Shown piece after piece: positions 55,071 through 64,000 of a stretch of 64,000 nt of DNA. This stretch comes from Hyphomicrobiales bacterium (GTDB taxonomy: Bacteria > Pseudomonadota > Alphaproteobacteria > Rhizobiales > Xanthobacteraceae). The translations under genes were made by a program, and so were the position numbers. Location: positions 46,520 to 110,519 of the forward strand of contig JAKFVL010000011.1 of assembly GCA_021732215.1 (NCBI GenBank), given 5' to 3'. Positions within the stretch are counted from its first letter, which is position 1. Each line of letters opens with the position of its first letter. The notes under the pieces are model-generated. The model ran no database searches and was not told where the DNA came from. It was given only the letters and a program-made list of their open reading frames with translations.

Positions 55071-56661
55071 GTCCGGTGCCGCGCGTTGCGGCATCGCGGC
55101 GGCGGTTGCGCTGATCGTCCTGCTTGGGCCAGTCCCCGCGAGCGCTTATCCCGACAGACCGGTTTTTCCTATCGCAATCGACAATACGCAGTATGCCCCC
55201 TTGTCCTGGGCCGATATTCCCGGCTGGGCAGGGGACGATCATCTCGCGGCGTTCGGTGCGTTTCGCGTCAGTTGCAATCCGATCTCTCTCCAGCGCAAAC
55301 CGCCCGCCGACCTGAAGGCGATAGGCACGTCGCTGCGCGAACCATGTCACGCCGCGAACAAGTCCAGAATTTCCGATGGCGAACAGGCCCGGCGTTTCTT
55401 CGAACAGCATTTTCAGCCGGTCAGTATCTCGAAGCTCGGCGAGGACACGGGCTTCGTCACTGGCTACTATGAGCCGGTGGTCAACGGGTCGCGGACGCAG
55501 ACCGAGGAATACACCGTTCCGATTTATCGCCGCCCGTCGAACCTGTTCGTGCGCGGGTTCAAGCAATCGGCCGGCAGCTTGCCCAACAAGGGCCAGGTGT
55601 TCCGCAAGATCGGACGCCGCAAGCTGGTGCCGTATTACGATCGCGCGGAGATCGAGGACGGCATCCTGACCGGCCGCGACCTCGAAATCTGCTGGGTGAA
55701 GAGCCACACCGATCTGTTGTTCATCCAGATTCAGGGCTCGGCGCGCATCAAGCTCGAAGACGGCTCGACCGTGCGCATCAATTACGACGCCCATAACGGC
55801 TATCCGTACACGCCGGTCGGACGCATTCTGATCGAGCGCAACATCGTGCCGCGCGACCAGATGTCGATGCAGCGCATCCGCCAATACATGGACGAAAGCC
55901 CCGAGAACGCCAAGGAACTGCGGCGGCTCAATCGCTCCTACATCTTCTTTCGCGAGGTGAAACTGTCCGACAAGGACGAGGCCGTCGGCGCGCAGGGTGT
56001 GCCGCTCACGGCCGGCCGCTCCATCGCGGTCGATAAGGCGCTGCACGTCTATGGCACGCCGTTCTTCATCGATGGCTTGCTGCCGATCGAATCCGAACAG
56101 TCCAGCACCGCGTTCCGCCGTCTGATGGTGGCGCAGGACACAGGCTCCGCCATTGTCGGCCCTGCGCGCGCCGACCTTTACTTCGGCGCGGGCGTCGAAG
56201 CCGGCAAGGTGTCAGGCCGCCTGAAGCATCCCGCGCGCTTTGTCATGCTGATTCCCAAAAGCCTCGATCCACTCGAGCGCGGCAAGACCATGCTGCTGCC
56301 GGAGGCGCGGCCGTCGGCAAAGATTGCGAAGCTATTTCCGCAGAAGGAGCCGCCGAAAGAAACGGCGAAGCCCGATGTAAAGCCGGCCGAGCCAAAGGCC
56401 GATGCGACAAAACCGGACATTCCGAAACAGGAAACCACGAGCAAGTCCGACAAGCTGACACCGCCCGGGCCACAGGCCGCTGCTCCGGCCAAAGATCAGC
56501 CGAGAGATGCGAAACCCGAATTGCCGGCAGCGAATGCGCCGAAGGTTTCAGCGTTGCCCGCGGTCGTTCCGCTCCCGGAAGCGAGGCCGCAGATCAAGCC
56601 GGCGAAGTCCTATCGCCGGCACAGCAGCCGGCATCATCGCGGCTACCGTCGCGTCCGATGA
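55048..56661 (+). CDS. mltA: Membrane-bound lytic murein transglycosylase A (MltA)
   Basis: A peptidoglycan-cleaving enzyme of about 537 residues. Signal-like N-end (IAAAVALIVLLGPVPASAYP); MltA domain from about residue 100 (TGFVTGYYEPVVNGSRTQ) with the 3D motif QDTGSAIVGPARADLYFG, whose Asp is the catalytic acid. The C-terminal 120 residues are Pro/Lys-rich. No Cys lipobox is seen. The frame has only a TTG (55048) or ATT (55066) start that suits the signal; both overlap the preceding gene, and ATG 54976 would overlap it by 95 bp. Confidence 0.9.
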   Translation: MGPTAEIESGAARCGIAAAVALIVLLGPVPASAYPDRPVFPIAIDNTQYAPLSWADIPGWAGDDHLAAFGAFRVSCNPISLQRKPPADLKAIGTSLREPCHAANKSRISDGEQARRFFEQHFQPVSISKLGEDTGFVTGYYEPVVNGSRTQTEEYTVPIYRRPSNLFVRGFKQSAGSLPNKGQVFRKIGRRKLVPYYDRAEIEDGILTGRDLEICWVKSHTDLLFIQIQGSARIKLEDGSTVRINYDAHNGYPYTPVGRILIERNIVPRDQMSMQRIRQYMDESPENAKELRRLNRSYIFFREVKLSDKDEAVGAQGVPLTAGRSIAVDKALHVYGTPFFIDGLLPIESEQSSTAFRRLMVAQDTGSAIVGPARADLYFGAGVEAGKVSGRLKHPARFVMLIPKSLDPLERGKTMLLPEARPSAKIAKLFPQKEPPKETAKPDVKPAEPKADATKPDIPKQETTSKSDKLTPPGPQAAAPAKDQPRDAKPELPAANAPKVSALPAVVPLPEARPQIKPAKSYRRHSSRHHRGYRRVR

Positions 56662-57254
56662 AGCCGCCAGGCAAGCCGCCGCCTTCGGCGCCCCGCAAAC
56701 GTGGCCTCAGCGAAGACGATCGCCTGGTTTGGGAAAGCGTCGTCAAGCAGATCAAGCCGCTGCGGAAAAAGCGACTGACGAAAATCGAAACCAACGAACT
56801 TGCTGAAAAACACGCTGTCGAAAAAGCCGAAGCAGCATCGCCCGCGCGCAAGGTAAAAGTCGCGGCCGGGCCAAAACCGGTGGCCACGCCTCCGCGCCCG
56901 CCGGCTCCACCGCCGCTCGCCACGCTCGGCCGCCGCGAGAAATCCCAGATTGCGCGCGGGCGGAAAGAGATCGATGCGCGGATCGATCTTCATGGCATGA
57001 CGCAGAGCCGCGCTCATCGCGCCTTGCATGATTTTCTTCAGCGCGCCCATCGAGATGGGCTCGCGCTGGTGCTGGTGATCACCGGGAAGGGCAAAACGGT
57101 CGGGCCGGAGTCGGAGCGCGGCATCCTGCGCAAGCAGGTTCCGCAATGGCTCGGATTGCCCGAATTCCGCAGTCTGGTCGTCGGGTTCGATGCCGCAGGC
57201 ATCGGCCACGGCGGGGAGGGCGCGCTTTATGTCCGGATCCGGAGAATGCGCTGA
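56658..57254 (+). CDS. Smr/MutS2-type domain protein
   Basis: A 198-residue protein with a basic, Pro-rich N-half and a C-terminal Smr domain (residues about 105-198). The core reads DARIDLHGMTQSRAHRALHDFLQRA, then VLVITGKGKT and GIGHGGEGALYVRIRR. The LHGM and TGKG motifs match the Smr nuclease-like fold. The ATG overlaps the mltA stop in ATGA, so translation is coupled. Target unknown. Confidence 0.93.
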   Translation: MKPPGKPPPSAPRKRGLSEDDRLVWESVVKQIKPLRKKRLTKIETNELAEKHAVEKAEAASPARKVKVAAGPKPVATPPRPPAPPPLATLGRREKSQIARGRKEIDARIDLHGMTQSRAHRALHDFLQRAHRDGLALVLVITGKGKTVGPESERGILRKQVPQWLGLPEFRSLVVGFDAAGIGHGGEGALYVRIRRMR

Positions 57255-57322
57255 ACCGGCTTGCGGGCGGCGGCGTCCCAACTATGATTGTACCATTCAA
57301 TCAAGTTCCGGTTTTAGTCGCC

Positions 57323-58828
57323 ATGTTTCAATCGACGATATTTCAACTGGCTGTCTTTCGATCCGCCATCGGTCGGCGGGCTGCTTTGTTTGGGGGACTT
57401 CTTTTGGCCACTGCGCTTCCCGCAGCCGCCCAGGATCGCGTCGCGCTTGTCGTCGGCAACGGCGCCTATACCAATGCCAAGGCGCTGCCCAATCCGGCCA
57501 ACGATGCCGCTGACATGGCCGCGGTGCTGAGCGAGCTCGGTTTCACAGTCGTGACCGCAAACGACACCACCAAGGTCGCGTTCGACCAGAAGGTTCGTGA
57601 ATTCGCCCGCGCGCTGCGCTCGGCGAAGGTTGCAGCGTTCTTTTACGCCGGGCATGGCATGCAGGTCGCGGGCAAGAACTACGCGATACCGATCGATGCC
57701 AAGCTCGAAGGCGCTGCCGACCTGGCGGTGGAAACCGTCGACATCGATCAGGTCGTGTCGATCATGGAATCCGACAGCAATCGCGTGAATCTGGTGTTCC
57801 TCGATGCCTGCCGCGACAACCCGCTGAGCCGTAGCTTCGCACGCAATCTTCCCGCGACACGCGCCGCCAATGTCGGCTCGGGCCTCAACGCCATCGAAGC
57901 CGGCCGAGGCACCATGATCGCGTTCTCGACCGCGCCCAACAAAGTGGCGCTCGACGGACAGGGCCGGAATTCACCGTTCACCACCGCCTTGCTCAAGCAC
58001 ATCCGCACGCCGGGCCTCGACATCGCGTTCGTGATGCGCCGCGTCACCGCCGACGTGGAAAAGTCCAGCGGCGGCTCGCAGGTGCCTTGGGTGCACGCCT
58101 CGCTGATCTCGGACGTGACGCTGGCGGCGGGCGATTCCAAGGCCACCGCGATAGCGCCGCCGGTCCCGCCGTCAATTCCGATTCCATCGAATGACGAGGT
58201 AGCCTGGAACTTTCTCAAGGGCACCAGAACCGTCGAAGAACTCGTCCGCTTCAAGGCGACTTTCCCGAACAGCAGGTTTCGCTCCGACGCCGATGCGCGG
58301 ATCGCGGCACTTGAAAACGAGCAACGGCAGGCGAAACCGCCGCCGGTCGTCGCTCCCGAGCCGCCCGGGCCGAAACGCATTCCGCTCGCGTCTCTTAGCC
58401 CGGAGCCAACGCTGATCGGCACTTTCGGCACCTGGAAAACCTATGCCGTACTTCGTAACGGTAACCGCGAGTGTTTCTCGTTCTCGCCTCCCGTCGGGAG
58501 AACCGGCAACAACCAGCCTCTGCTGATGATTTCGAACCGGCCTGTCGAGAAAGTCCGCAACGAAGTGTCGTTCAACGAAATCCCTTATCCGGACAAGTCA
58601 TCGGTCGAATTGTTGGTCCGTTCCAACAGCTATCCGCTCTATATCCAGAGCAGGGCGGGATGGATTCGCAATATCAAGGATGAATCGGAATTGGTTTCTG
58701 CGATGCGCTCGGCGGATATCGCGACACTGAAGGGTGCGGGAGTCAATGGCCAGCAGGTCCAGCTGGCGTTTCCGTTGAACGGCGTTCCTCAGGCGGTCGA
58801 ACGCGCGCTGCAGGAGTGCCGCGACTGA
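57323..58828 (+). CDS. Caspase-like (peptidase C14) exported protein with C-terminal extra domain
   Basis: A 501-residue protein. Signal-like N-end (about residues 18-38, LFGGLLLATALPAAAQD), then a caspase p20 domain: RVALVVGNGAYTNAKALPNPANDAADM, catalytic His111 in YAGHGM and Cys163 in DACRDN, and GRNSPFTTALLKHI. A Pro-rich linker (about 270-350) follows, and then an about 130-residue C-domain (GTFGTWKTYAVLRNGNRECFSFSP...) that may resemble IalB-like domains; I am not sure. Second such protein in the window. Start uncertain: ATG 57323 or 57284. Confidence 0.85.
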   Translation: MFQSTIFQLAVFRSAIGRRAALFGGLLLATALPAAAQDRVALVVGNGAYTNAKALPNPANDAADMAAVLSELGFTVVTANDTTKVAFDQKVREFARALRSAKVAAFFYAGHGMQVAGKNYAIPIDAKLEGAADLAVETVDIDQVVSIMESDSNRVNLVFLDACRDNPLSRSFARNLPATRAANVGSGLNAIEAGRGTMIAFSTAPNKVALDGQGRNSPFTTALLKHIRTPGLDIAFVMRRVTADVEKSSGGSQVPWVHASLISDVTLAAGDSKATAIAPPVPPSIPIPSNDEVAWNFLKGTRTVEELVRFKATFPNSRFRSDADARIAALENEQRQAKPPPVVAPEPPGPKRIPLASLSPEPTLIGTFGTWKTYAVLRNGNRECFSFSPPVGRTGNNQPLLMISNRPVEKVRNEVSFNEIPYPDKSSVELLVRSNSYPLYIQSRAGWIRNIKDESELVSAMRSADIATLKGAGVNGQQVQLAFPLNGVPQAVERALQECRD

Positions 58829-58847
58829 GCGGCCGGGATTGCCTCTG

Positions 58848-60149
58848 CTAGAGAATGAAACGGCTGAGATCGGCATTCTTAGCCAGATCGCCGACGTGCT
58901 TCTGTACATAGTCGGCGTCGATGCGGATGGTTTCGCCATTGCGATCGGGAGCGGCGAACGAAATCTCGTCGAGCACCCGCTCCATCACGGTCTGAAGGCG
59001 TCGCGCACCGATATTCTCGATCGTCGAGTTGACGCCGACTGCGACATCCGCAAGCGCGTCGATCGCATCGGCCGTGATGTCGAGCGTCACGCCTTCGGTC
59101 TGCATCAGCGCCACGTACTGCTTGATCAGCGAGGCTTCCGGCTCGGTCAGGATACGGCGGAAATCGTCGCGGGTCAGCGCCTGCAGCTCGACGCGAATGG
59201 GCAATCGCCCCTGCAGCTCGGGCAACAGGTCCGCAGGCTTCGAGATGTGAAACGCGCCGGATGCGATGAAGAGAATGTGATCGGTCTTCACCGCGCCGTG
59301 CTTGGTCGAGACAGTGGTGCCTTCGATCAACGGCAACAGATCGCGCTGCACACCTTCGCGCGAGACGTCGCCACCCTGGCGGCCTTCGCGCACGCAAATC
59401 TTGTCGATCTCGTCGAGGAACACGATGCCGTTGTTCTCGACCGCATGGATCGCTTCTTGTGTCACCTGATCGCTGTCGAGCAGCTTGTCGGACTCTTCGT
59501 TGACGAGAATCTCGTGCGAGTCCGAGACCGTCAGCCGCCGCGTCTTGCTGCGGCCGCCGAGCTTGCCGAAAATATCGCCAATCGAGATCGCGCCCATCTG
59601 CGCGCCGGGCATGCCGGGAATCTCGAACATCGGCGATCCGCCGGTGCTCTGGGTTTCGATCTCGATTTCCTTGTCGTTGAGTTCGCCGGCGCGCAGCTTG
59701 CGGCGGAACGAATCGCGGGTTGCCGCGCTGGAATTGGCCCCGACCAGCGCATCGAGGACGCGGTCCTCGGCGGCGATCTGCGCACGCGCCTGCACGTCCT
59801 TGCGTTTGCGTTCGCGGGTCTGGGCGATGGCAACCTCGACCAGATCGCGGATAATTTGCTCGACATCGCGGCCGACATAGCCGACTTCGGTAAACTTGGT
59901 GGCTTCCACCTTGAGGAACGGTGCACCGGCCAATCGCGCCAGCCGCCGCGCGATCTCGGTCTTGCCGACGCCGGTCGGCCCGATCATCAGGATGTTTTTC
60001 GGCAGCACTTCTTCGCGCAGCGGGCCCGTTAGTTGCAGACGCCGCCAGCGATTGCGCAGGGCGATGGAAACGGCGCGCTTGGCGTCGGCCTGTCCGACGA
60101 TGAAGCGGTCGAGTTCGGAGACGATTTCGCGGGGAGAGAAGTCGGTCAT
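58848..60149 (-). CDS. hslU: ATP-dependent protease ATPase subunit HslU
   Basis: A 433-residue AAA+ unfoldase. Walker A GPTGVGKT (57-64), I-domain with variable insert, [11 protein letters not shown]alker B, and the C-terminal pore-coupling tail DLSRFIL that docks in HslV. The pair is separated from hslV by two small genes, which is less tight than the usual hslV-hslU operon. Start ATG 60149; weak ribosome site. Confidence 0.98.
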   Translation of the reverse strand: MTDFSPREIVSELDRFIVGQADAKRAVSIALRNRWRRLQLTGPLREEVLPKNILMIGPTGVGKTEIARRLARLAGAPFLKVEATKFTEVGYVGRDVEQIIRDLVEVAIAQTRERKRKDVQARAQIAAEDRVLDALVGANSSAATRDSFRRKLRAGELNDKEIEIETQSTGGSPMFEIPGMPGAQMGAISIGDIFGKLGGRSKTRRLTVSDSHEILVNEESDKLLDSDQVTQEAIHAVENNGIVFLDEIDKICVREGRQGGDVSREGVQRDLLPLIEGTTVSTKHGAVKTDHILFIASGAFHISKPADLLPELQGRLPIRVELQALTRDDFRRILTEPEASLIKQYVALMQTEGVTLDITADAIDALADVAVGVNSTIENIGARRLQTVMERVLDEISFAAPDRNGETIRIDADYVQKHVGDLAKNADLSRFIL

Positions 60150-60196
60150 GGTGCCTTAGGTAAGTTCGAACAACGCTGACGCAAGCAACTTCAAGG

Positions 60197-60793
60197 CTAG
60201 ATGATCGGCGGCCCGGTCTGCCACTGCCTGATGGCATCGAGCGGGTATAGAAGCATGATAACATTAAGGGTCAGATTGTCGCGGATGTGCAGGCCGACGG
60301 CAATTTCGAAGATAACTGCCAGCGCCACGGTTGCCCAAACCGGCAATGTTTTGGCCAGCAGGAAGCCCGCGATCATCGCGAACGTGTCCGAAACCGAATT
60401 GACGATGCTGTCGCCGAAATAATCCAGCGCGATGGTGCCTGTGCGGTAGCGGTCGATGATGAAGCTGGAATTCTCCAACAGCTCCCATACGCCTTCGATC
60501 ACGACGGCGATCAGCAGACGCGCGGTCCACGGCGCACGCCTCAGCACAAACCACGTCAGCGCGTAGAAGATGAAGCCGTGGATGATATGGGAGAAAGTGT
60601 ACCAGTCGGTGATGTGCTGCGAATTCTCCGAACTCTGCACCACGCCATGCCACAGCTTGACGTATCCGCAGGCGCAGACCGGCAGCCGGCCCATGGCATA
60701 GAGCAGGACAGCTTGCAGAACGATCAGTCCGGCGGCGGCGATCAGTCCGTGCACGGGGCGAAATCGATATCCCTCAGCCGGCATGGGCGCCAT
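60197..60793 (-). CDS. DUF2585 / UPF0314-type membrane protein
   Basis: A 198-residue protein with about five membrane segments. Signatures: [42 protein letters not shown] and [34 protein letters not shown]. Conserved in Hyphomicrobiales with unknown role; the acidic and His-rich loops suggest metal or lipid binding but this is guesswork. The first ATG (60793) overlaps the end of the GNAT gene; ATG 60784 is possible. Confidence 0.86.
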   Translation of the reverse strand: MAPMPAEGYRFRPVHGLIAAAGLIVLQAVLLYAMGRLPVCACGYVKLWHGVVQSSENSQHITDWYTFSHIIHGFIFYALTWFVLRRAPWTARLLIAVVIEGVWELLENSSFIIDRYRTGTIALDYFGDSIVNSVSDTFAMIAGFLLAKTLPVWATVALAVIFEIAVGLHIRDNLTLNVIMLLYPLDAIRQWQTGPPII

Positions 60794-61289
60794 CGCGGAT
60801 CATCAGCAGGGCGCGCCCGTCGGGCGTATCCACCTCGCGCTGGGCGATGAAGCCTGCCTTTTCATATGCGCGGATCGCGCGCGGATTCGACGGATCCGGA
60901 TCGATGACGATGCGTGGCGTGCCGCACTTCAGCAGTTCGTCGATGAACTGGCGGACGAACGCGGAGCCATGTCTCTTTCCCATCATGTCGGCCTCGCCGA
61001 TGAACTGATCGATGCCGCGGGTGCCTGCGGGGTGTTCGCCGAGACATCCACTCCATGGACCAGCCTTGTAGACGTCGTCCATACGGTAGCATTGCAGATA
61101 GGCGAATGGCCGCCCTTCGAACGTGACGATGAACTGTGCCATATCCGGATGATCAAGATCGCCGCTGACGAACGCGAAGTCATCCGCATCGTGCCACCAT
61201 TCGGCGACGTGCGGAGCGGTGAGCCATCGCCGGACCATCCGCAGATCGTCGTGCGTCATCGGCCGGAAATGGTAACCGCCCGTGGTCAT
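60774..61289 (-). CDS. GNAT family N-acetyltransferase, AAC(6')-like
   Basis: A 171-residue acetyltransferase. Opening [27 protein letters not shown] is that of the aminoglycoside 6'-N-acetyltransferase/IucB-like branch; [29 protein letters not shown] holds the acetyl-CoA P-loop-like region, and [19 protein letters not shown] the conserved end. Real substrate unknown; in this group chromosome-encoded forms often are not resistance genes. It sits 3 bp after hslV and before the DUF2585 gene. Confidence 0.9.
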   Translation of the reverse strand: MTTGGYHFRPMTHDDLRMVRRWLTAPHVAEWWHDADDFAFVSGDLDHPDMAQFIVTFEGRPFAYLQCYRMDDVYKAGPWSGCLGEHPAGTRGIDQFIGEADMMGKRHGSAFVRQFIDELLKCGTPRIVIDPDPSNPRAIRAYEKAGFIAQREVDTPDGRALLMIRDGAHAG

Positions 61290-61292
61290 GGC

Positions 61293-61859
61293 TCAGCTTG
61301 CGTCCAGCATTTCGACCGTGACGTTGCGGTTGGTGTAGACGCAGATGTCGGCGGCGATGTCCAGCGCCCGGCGCACGATAGCCTCGGCGTCTTTCTCCGA
61401 ATCGGCCAGTGCACGGGCTGCTGCGAGGGCATAGTTTCCGCCTGAGCCGATCGCCATCACGCCGGCTTCTGGCTCCAGCACGTCGCCAGTGCCGGTCAAC
61501 ACCAGTGAGACCTGCTTGTCGGCCACGATCATCATAGCCTCCAGCCGCCGCAGATAGCGGTCGGTGCGCCAGTCCTTGGCGAGCTCGACCGCGGCGCGGG
61601 TCAGTTGCCCCGGATACTGTTCGAGCTTGCTCTCCAGCCGCTCGAACAGGGTAAAGGCATCGGCGGTGGCGCCGGCGAAGCCGCCGATCACTTCAAATCC
61701 TGGTTGGCCCTTGCCGAGCCTGCGGACCTTTTTTGCGTTCGACTTGATGACTGTCTGGCCGATCGAGACCTGCCCGTCGCCGCCGATCACCACCTTGTTG
61801 CCCTTGCGGACGGTGACGATGGTGGTGCCGTGCCAGTTCTGGGAAGAATTGCTGTCCAT
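61293..61859 (-). CDS. hslV: ATP-dependent protease peptidase subunit HslV
   Basis: A 188-residue N-terminal-threonine protease. After cleavage of the short propeptide (about 11 residues), the catalytic Thr12 begins [21 protein letters not shown]. The proteasome-fold motif and [18 protein letters not shown] are present. AAGGGA precedes ATG 61859. It forms the HslUV protease with the hslU product. Confidence 0.98.
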   Translation of the reverse strand: MDSNSSQNWHGTTIVTVRKGNKVVIGGDGQVSIGQTVIKSNAKKVRRLGKGQPGFEVIGGFAGATADAFTLFERLESKLEQYPGQLTRAAVELAKDWRTDRYLRRLEAMMIVADKQVSLVLTGTGDVLEPEAGVMAIGSGGNYALAAARALADSEKDAEAIVRRALDIAADICVYTNRNVTVEMLDAS

Positions 61860-62059
61860 GAAAATCCCTTCGCTCGACCTTGATCTAGGCGCTCGGCTAC
61901 CCCGGCGCAATCGTGGGCTGTTTTCCCGGGAATTTTGGTCACCATATTGCGCGTAAAGCCAGTAAAAGCGGCCATCCTGCGGTAGCGAAGGCTGAGCCGG
62001 CCTGTTAAGAGAAGGCCGCAAATTCAGGACGATTCAAGGCCTTCCGGAGAGCTGTTTTG

Positions 62060-62653
62060 ATGCGCACCGCGACCATCAAGCGCAAGACCAAGGAGACCGA
62101 CATTTCGGTGACCGTCAATCTGGACGGCGCCGGGGTCTCGAACGTCACGACCGGGATCGGCTTTTTCGACCACATGCTCGACCTGCTGGCGCGGCATTCG
62201 CGCATCGACATCACGGTGAAGGCTGACGGCGACCTGCACGTCGATCATCACCACACGACTGAGGATGTCGGCATCGCACTCGGCCAGGCGGTGAAGCAGG
62301 CGCTTGGCGATATGAAGGGCATCGTCCGCTACGCCAGCATCCACATGCCGATGGACGAGACGCTGTCGCGCGTCGTCATCGATATTTCCGGCCGTCCGGT
62401 TCTGGTGTTCAAGACCGAATTTCCGCGCGACAAGGTCGGCGAGTTCGATACCGAGCTGGTGCGCGAGTGGTTCAATGCGTTCGCGATGAATGCCGGTGTC
62501 ACGCTGCACGTCGAAACGCTGTACGGCGAGAACAATCACCACATCGCCGAATCCTGTTTCAAGGGACTGGCGCGGGCGCTGCGGGCCGCGACATCGATCG
62601 ATCCGCGCGCCGCCAATGAAGTGCCATCGACCAAGGGCACAATTGGCGGCTAG
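62060..62653 (+). CDS. hisB: Imidazoleglycerol-phosphate dehydratase
   Basis: A 197-residue enzyme for the sixth step of histidine synthesis. Metal-binding histidines are in [31 protein letters not shown] and [18 protein letters not shown]. This is the single-function form without a HAD phosphatase domain. TTG 62057 precedes ATG 62060; I chose the ATG with GGAGAG upstream. Divergent from hslV. Confidence 0.98.
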   Translation: MRTATIKRKTKETDISVTVNLDGAGVSNVTTGIGFFDHMLDLLARHSRIDITVKADGDLHVDHHHTTEDVGIALGQAVKQALGDMKGIVRYASIHMPMDETLSRVVIDISGRPVLVFKTEFPRDKVGEFDTELVREWFNAFAMNAGVTLHVETLYGENNHHIAESCFKGLARALRAATSIDPRAANEVPSTKGTIGG

Positions 62654-62686
62654 ATCAGTGCGAACAGCCTTGGTTTTGGAAAAGCT

Positions 62687-62763
62687 GTCATTGCGAGCGA
62701 GGCAAGCAATCCAGATCTGTAAGAAAGAATGGATTGCTTCGTCGTTACACTCCTCGCAATGAC
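62687..62763. repeat. Palindromic intergenic repeat, family C, copy 2
   Basis: Arms GTCATTGCGAG (62687-62697) and CTCGCAATGAC (62753-62763), with inner AAGCAATCCA and TGGATTGCTT halves, between hisB and the next gene. Copy 1 is at 32687-32762. It separates genes that otherwise look operonic. Confidence 0.85.
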
Positions 62764-62787
62764 GATGAGAATACCGGAGACAGCATC

Positions 62788-63318
62788 ATGCCGGTCTACA
62801 CCGTTCACGCTCCCGTCGCGGCACAAGGCCAGCGCACAATGGAGAAAACCACGGACAGATATGTGTTCGTGCGCGACGGGTTTTACTTCTGGGCGATGAT
62901 CGCGCCGGTCGTGTGGATGCTCTATCACCGGCTGTGGCTGGCGCTGCTCGGTTATATCGTGCTGCTGGTCGCGATTTCGTTCGGTCTTTCGAAGCTCGGT
63001 GTCGGCTCCGACGTCAACCTGATGGTGTTTGTTCTTTTGTCGGTGCTGATCGGTCTTGAAGCCGCGAGCTTGCGCCGCCGCAAGCTGTCGCGCCGCAAGT
63101 GGCGTCAGCTCGACGTCGTTGTCGCGGACGACGAGGAAGCGGCCGAGCGGCGCTTCTTCGATCGCCACGCCGACGGTCTCAATCCGGCGCCGTCATCGTC
63201 GATGTCATGGGCCGATCGCGGCCCGCAGCAGCCTTCATCCGCCCCGTATCAGCCGCAGGCGACGAACTCGTCGAAAGACATCATCGGTTCGTTTCCACAA
63301 CCGGGAGCGTCGCGTTGA
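62788..63318 (+). CDS. DUF2628 family membrane protein
   Basis: A 176-residue protein with two or three membrane segments near the middle ([29 protein letters not shown]). The family, defined by the N-terminal [15 protein letters not shown] region, occurs between hisB and hisH in this group of bacteria; no function is known. The C-end is polar, Pro/Ser/Gln-rich. GGAGA is before ATG 62788. Its stop overlaps the hisH start. Confidence 0.9.
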   Translation: MPVYTVHAPVAAQGQRTMEKTTDRYVFVRDGFYFWAMIAPVVWMLYHRLWLALLGYIVLLVAISFGLSKLGVGSDVNLMVFVLLSVLIGLEAASLRRRKLSRRKWRQLDVVVADDEEAAERRFFDRHADGLNPAPSSSMSWADRGPQQPSSAPYQPQATNSSKDIIGSFPQPGASR

Positions 63319-63965
63319 GCGTTGCGATCATCGATTACGGCTCCGGCAACCTCCACTCGGCAGCCAAGGCGTTTGAGCGCGCCGCACGCAGCATGGAGAA
63401 TCCGGAGAAGATCGTGGTGACGCGCGATCCGGATGTCGTGTTCCGCGCCGATCGCGTGGTGCTGCCAGGCGTCGGCGCATTCGCCGATTGCCGAAAGGGT
63501 CTGGATTCGCTCGACGGCATGGTGCAGGCCATGACCGAGGCGGTGCGCGACAAGGCGCGGCCGTTCTTCGGCATCTGCGTCGGGATGCAGCTGATGGCGA
63601 CGCGCGGCAAGGAATACGTCACGACGCCGGGTCTCGACTGGATCTCCGGCGATGTGGAAAAGATCGCGCCGCGCGACGAGAACCTGAAGATTCCGCACAT
63701 GGGCTGGAACACGCTGGAGCCGCTGCGCGAACATCCGGTGCTGGAGCGCCTGCCGCTCGGCGACAAGGGCCGTCACGCTTACTTCGTGCACTCCTATCAT
63801 CTCAATGCCGCCAACGATGCGGACGTGGTGGCGCGCGCCGACTATGGCGGGCCGGTGACGGCGATCGTCGCAAAAGACACCGCGATCGGCACACAGTTTC
63901 ATCCTGAGAAAAGCCAGCGGTTCGGGCTCGCGCTGATCTCGAATTTCCTGAAGTGGAAGCCGTGA
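63315..63965 (+). CDS. hisH: Imidazole glycerol phosphate synthase, glutamine amidotransferase subunit
   Basis: A 216-residue class I amidotransferase giving ammonia to HisF. Cys88 in GICVGMQLM, His196 and Glu198 in QFHPEKS form the triad; oxyanion region [10 protein letters not shown] is normal. It starts with TTG at 63315, overlapping the DUF2628 stop (TTGA), with GGGAG upstream. The remaining his genes lie beyond the window. Confidence 0.97.
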   Translation: MSVAIIDYGSGNLHSAAKAFERAARSMENPEKIVVTRDPDVVFRADRVVLPGVGAFADCRKGLDSLDGMVQAMTEAVRDKARPFFGICVGMQLMATRGKEYVTTPGLDWISGDVEKIAPRDENLKIPHMGWNTLEPLREHPVLERLPLGDKGRHAYFVHSYHLNAANDADVVARADYGGPVTAIVAKDTAIGTQFHPEKSQRFGLALISNFLKWKP

Positions 63966-64000
63966 TCTGTATGGCGGCTATCATTCATGCCCCCCACCCC

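Noticed and set aside
60774..61289. GNAT gene as an aminoglycoside resistance gene
   Set aside because: AAC(6')-like similarity is only at branch level and the gene is in a conserved chromosomal group, so resistance is not supported.

Overview
The window is an origin-proximal piece of an alphaproteobacterial chromosome, most like the Bradyrhizobium / Rhodopseudomonas / Nitrobacter / Afipia family (Hyphomicrobiales). The evidence is high GC, gene orders typical of that group (leuS-lptE-holA, parB-parA-rsmG-mnmG-mnmE, rho-hemJ, a PEP-synthase-regulator/maf/coaE/dnaQ/secB series, hslU-hslV-hisB-hisH), two tandem glnK-amtB pairs, and several palindromic intergenic repeats of a kind common in these genomes. 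The genus cannot be fixed from this sequence. I see no phage, plasmid, insertion sequence, CRISPR array or rRNA operon; there is one tRNA gene.

Layout. 1-13.3 kb is a metabolic and transport stretch: the 3' end of purH, a UMF1-type MFS carrier, gamma-glutamyltransferase, a GST, a small hypothetical gene, a zinc-ribbon/class III cyclase/AAA/TPR regulator, tartrate dehydrogenase, a TctC-type binding protein, an acyl-CoA dehydrogenase and an OprB-type porin. 13.4-21.5 kb holds tRNA-Gly(GCC), a thioredoxin-TPR chaperone, a LON-domain protein, a membrane gene divergent from a TetR regulator with two matching palindromic operators between them, a Trm112-type zinc protein, a second GST, a secreted TPR-caspase protein, a UbiH-type hydroxylase and thioesterase II. 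21.6-25.7 kb is a nitrogen-sensing block of two glnK-amtB pairs; the second has a clear sigma-54 promoter and a strong terminator. 25.7-37.4 kb carries an FAD oxidoreductase, a DapC-like aminotransferase, ftsK, lolA, xth, a cyclic-nucleotide-binding protein with a CenR/OtpR-like response regulator, an L,D-transpeptidase, a YggS protein and a diguanylate cyclase.

37.6-50.1 kb is the left side of the presumed replication origin: leuS-lptE-holA (+), then parB, parA, rsmG, mnmG, mnmE, rho and hemJ (-). Two perfect parS sites lie between mnmG and mnmE and a 15/16 match lies inside rsmG. From 50.1 to 50.6 kb there is no gene. This gap sits where gene direction switches, has AT-rich runs and DnaA-box-like sequences, and occupies the position of oriC in Caulobacter and relatives. 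On the right, the regulator/maf/coaE/dnaQ genes run away from it, followed by secB (-), a Tim44-like protein, mltA, an Smr-domain protein, a second caspase-like protein, hslUV with two small genes between them, and the start of a his operon (hisB, a DUF2628-type gene, hisH).

Most of the window is conserved core genome. The parts most worth following are the oriC/parS architecture, the unequal regulation of the two glnK-amtB pairs, the CenR-like regulator next to a cyclic-nucleotide protein and a divergent L,D-transpeptidase gene, the TetR operator pair, the two exported caspase-like proteins, and repeats that form the edges or starts of genes. I do not see a clearly new multi-gene system.
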